In this document: positions 4,862 through 5,868 of the stretch, piece after piece
Numbering within the stretch: the first letter of the stretch is position 1
Layout of the letters: each line of letters starts with the position of its first letter
The notes under the pieces: model-generated
Databases searched by the model: none
What the model saw: only the letters and a program-made list of their open reading frames with translations
Told to the model about the DNA's origin: nothing
DNA from: Giesbergeria sp.
Lineage (GTDB): Bacteria; Pseudomonadota; Gammaproteobacteria; Burkholderiales; Burkholderiaceae_C
Direction: 5' to 3'
NCBI GenBank assembly: GCA_030690515.1
Contig: JAUYGP010000070.1
Coordinates: 1 to 5,868, forward strand
DNA: 5,868 nt
Position numbers and translations under genes: made by a program

Positions 4862-5868
4862 CCGCCGCCAGCGCTTGAGCAGCAGCGCATTGGTCATCAC
4901 ACTGACCGAGCTCAGCGCCATGGCGGCGCCTGCCACCACCGGGCTCAGGTATCCCAAAGCGGCCAGCGGGATACCGGCCACGTTGTAGGCAAACGCCCAG
5001 AACAGGTTCTGCCGAATCTTCAGCACCGTGCGGTGTGAAATATCGAGCGCTGCCGCCACCAGCTGCGGGTCGCCGCGCATCAGCGTGATGCCGGCGGCGT
5101 GCATGGCCACATCGGTGCCGTTGCCCATGGCCATACCCACATCGGCGGCAGCCAGCGCGGGCGCGTCGTTCACGCCGTCGCCCACCATCGCCACCGTTCG
5201 GTGCGCGCCATCGCTGCCCTGCTGCAATGCGCGCACCGCCGCCGCCTTGTCGCCCGGCAGCACCTCGGCCATCACCTCGCCCGCGTCCGGGTTGAGGCCC
5301 AGGCGGCGCGCCATAGCCTCGGCCGCACCTTTGTTGTCGCCCGAAATCATCACCGTGCGCAGGCCCTTCGCGCGCAGTTGCGCCAACGCCTCGCGTGCGC
5401 CGGGTTTGGGCTCGTCGCCAAAGGCCATCAGTGCGCGCACCACCAGGCCCTGCGCGCTGCGTTCGGCCACGGCAGATACGGTGGCGCCCTCGTTTTGCAA
5501 CTGCTGCGCACGCACGCCCAGCGCGCCCAGGTCCACGCCCAGCTCATCCATCCAGCGCAGGCTGCCCACCAGATAGCTACGCCCAGCCACCTCGCCCTCG
5601 GTACCGCGCCCCGGCACGGCGCGCACGCCGACGGGCTCGGCCATCGCCAGGCCACGGTCTTGCGCCGCCTGCACCACCGCGCGCGCCAGCGGGTGTTCGC
5701 TGCCGCTTTGCACCGCCGCCACCGCCGCCAGCACGGCAGCGTCCTCCTCGCCCGGTTCCACGTGAAACGCGGTCAGGCGGGGCTGGCCCACGGTGAGGGT
5801 GCCAGTCTTGTCAAACGCCACGGTGTCCACCTTGTGCGCCAGCTCCAGCGCCTGCGCGTCCTTGATCA
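4859..5868 (-). CDS. copA: Cu+-exporting P1B-type ATPase, C-terminal part
   Basis: This frame enters from the right edge and ends at TAG (complement of 4859-4861). 335 complete residues are visible; the metal-binding domain, the first six or so helices, the CPC motif and the actuator domain lie outside the window. The visible part starts IKDAQALELAHKVDTVAFDK. Counting from that Ile, it contains the phosphorylation motif DKTGT (19-23, aspartate 19), SEHPLARAVV with the P1B nucleotide-binding His-Pro (58-59), the ISGDN motif (174-178) and GDGVNDAPAL (229-238). Two last helices follow, one with YN (294-295) and one with MALSS (316-320); this YN plus MxxSS pair is the Cu+ (CopA) signature rather than Zn/Cd/Pb. 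The protein should pump Cu+ (or Ag+) out of the cytoplasm at the inner membrane. No internal GTG or ATG should be taken as a start, since the frame is open to the edge. It converges on the reductase gene with 37 bases between. Confidence 0.95.
   Translation of the reverse strand, partial: IKDAQALELAHKVDTVAFDKTGTLTVGQPRLTAFHVEPGEEDAAVLAAVAAVQSGSEHPLARAVVQAAQDRGLAMAEPVGVRAVPGRGTEGEVAGRSYLVGSLRWMDELGVDLGALGVRAQQLQNEGATVSAVAERSAQGLVVRALMAFGDEPKPGAREALAQLRAKGLRTVMISGDNKGAAEAMARRLGLNPDAGEVMAEVLPGDKAAAVRALQQGSDGAHRTVAMVGDGVNDAPALAAADVGMAMGNGTDVAMHAAGITLMRGDPQLVAAALDISHRTVLKIRQNLFWAFAYNVAGIPLAALGYLSPVVAGAAMALSSVSVMTNALLLKRWRR

Noticed and set aside
4012..4890. Long open frame (292 codons) on the minus strand across the alkene reductase gene
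   Set aside because: It is the antisense shadow of a clear enzyme gene in GC-rich DNA. Its product is low-complexity Val/Gly/Ala/His-rich and shows no family motif.
1..5868. Mobile element, CRISPR array, prophage or defence system
   Set aside because: No transposase, integrase, terminal inverted repeats, direct-repeat/spacer arrays or defence-type domains are visible, and base composition is even apart from the two promoter gaps.

Overview
The window is a GC-rich stretch of ordinary-looking bacterial chromosome. Codon use (GC-rich third positions) and the style of the proteins suggest a betaproteobacterium of the Comamonadaceae (Acidovorax-like). That placement is an inference from sequence character, not from a search. 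There are seven protein-coding genes, two of them cut by the window edges. I see no rRNA, tRNA, CRISPR array, insertion sequence, phage gene or toxin-antitoxin pair.

Layout. (1) Positions 1-129, minus strand: the first 43 codons of a membrane protein that runs off the left edge. (2) Positions 130-232: an AT-rich divergent promoter region with a nested inverted repeat at 172-205, the best regulatory signal in the window. (3) Positions 233-1138, plus: a LysR-type regulator of the NhaR-like subgroup. (4) Positions 1226-2250, plus: a beta-class glutathione S-transferase translationally coupled by an ATGA overlap to a small DUF1330-type protein. (5) Positions 2228-3487, minus: a YbfB/YjiJ-family MFS transporter whose 3' end overlaps the DUF1330 gene tail to tail by 23 bases. 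(6) Positions 3488-3720: the longest gap without a gene (233 bases), a divergent intergenic region with a short AT-rich palindromic element. (7) Positions 3721-4821, plus: an Old Yellow Enzyme (NemA-like alkene reductase). (8) Positions 4859-5868, minus: the C-terminal part of a Cu+-type P1B ATPase (CopA-like), entering from the right edge. Its stop codon and that of the reductase sit in opposite arms of one inverted repeat.

Working together. The glutathione transferase and the FMN-dependent alkene reductase both act on electrophilic compounds, and the MFS protein is a putative exporter or importer of a small molecule. A role in handling reactive electrophiles is plausible for the central block, with the LysR protein as a possible regulator, but the sequence does not prove co-regulation. 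The copper ATPase looks like an unrelated neighbour. I found no strong sign of a novel multi-gene system. The items most worth checking are the nested operator-like dyad upstream of the LysR gene, the coupled GST-DUF1330 pair and the stop-codon inverted repeat at 4819-4861.
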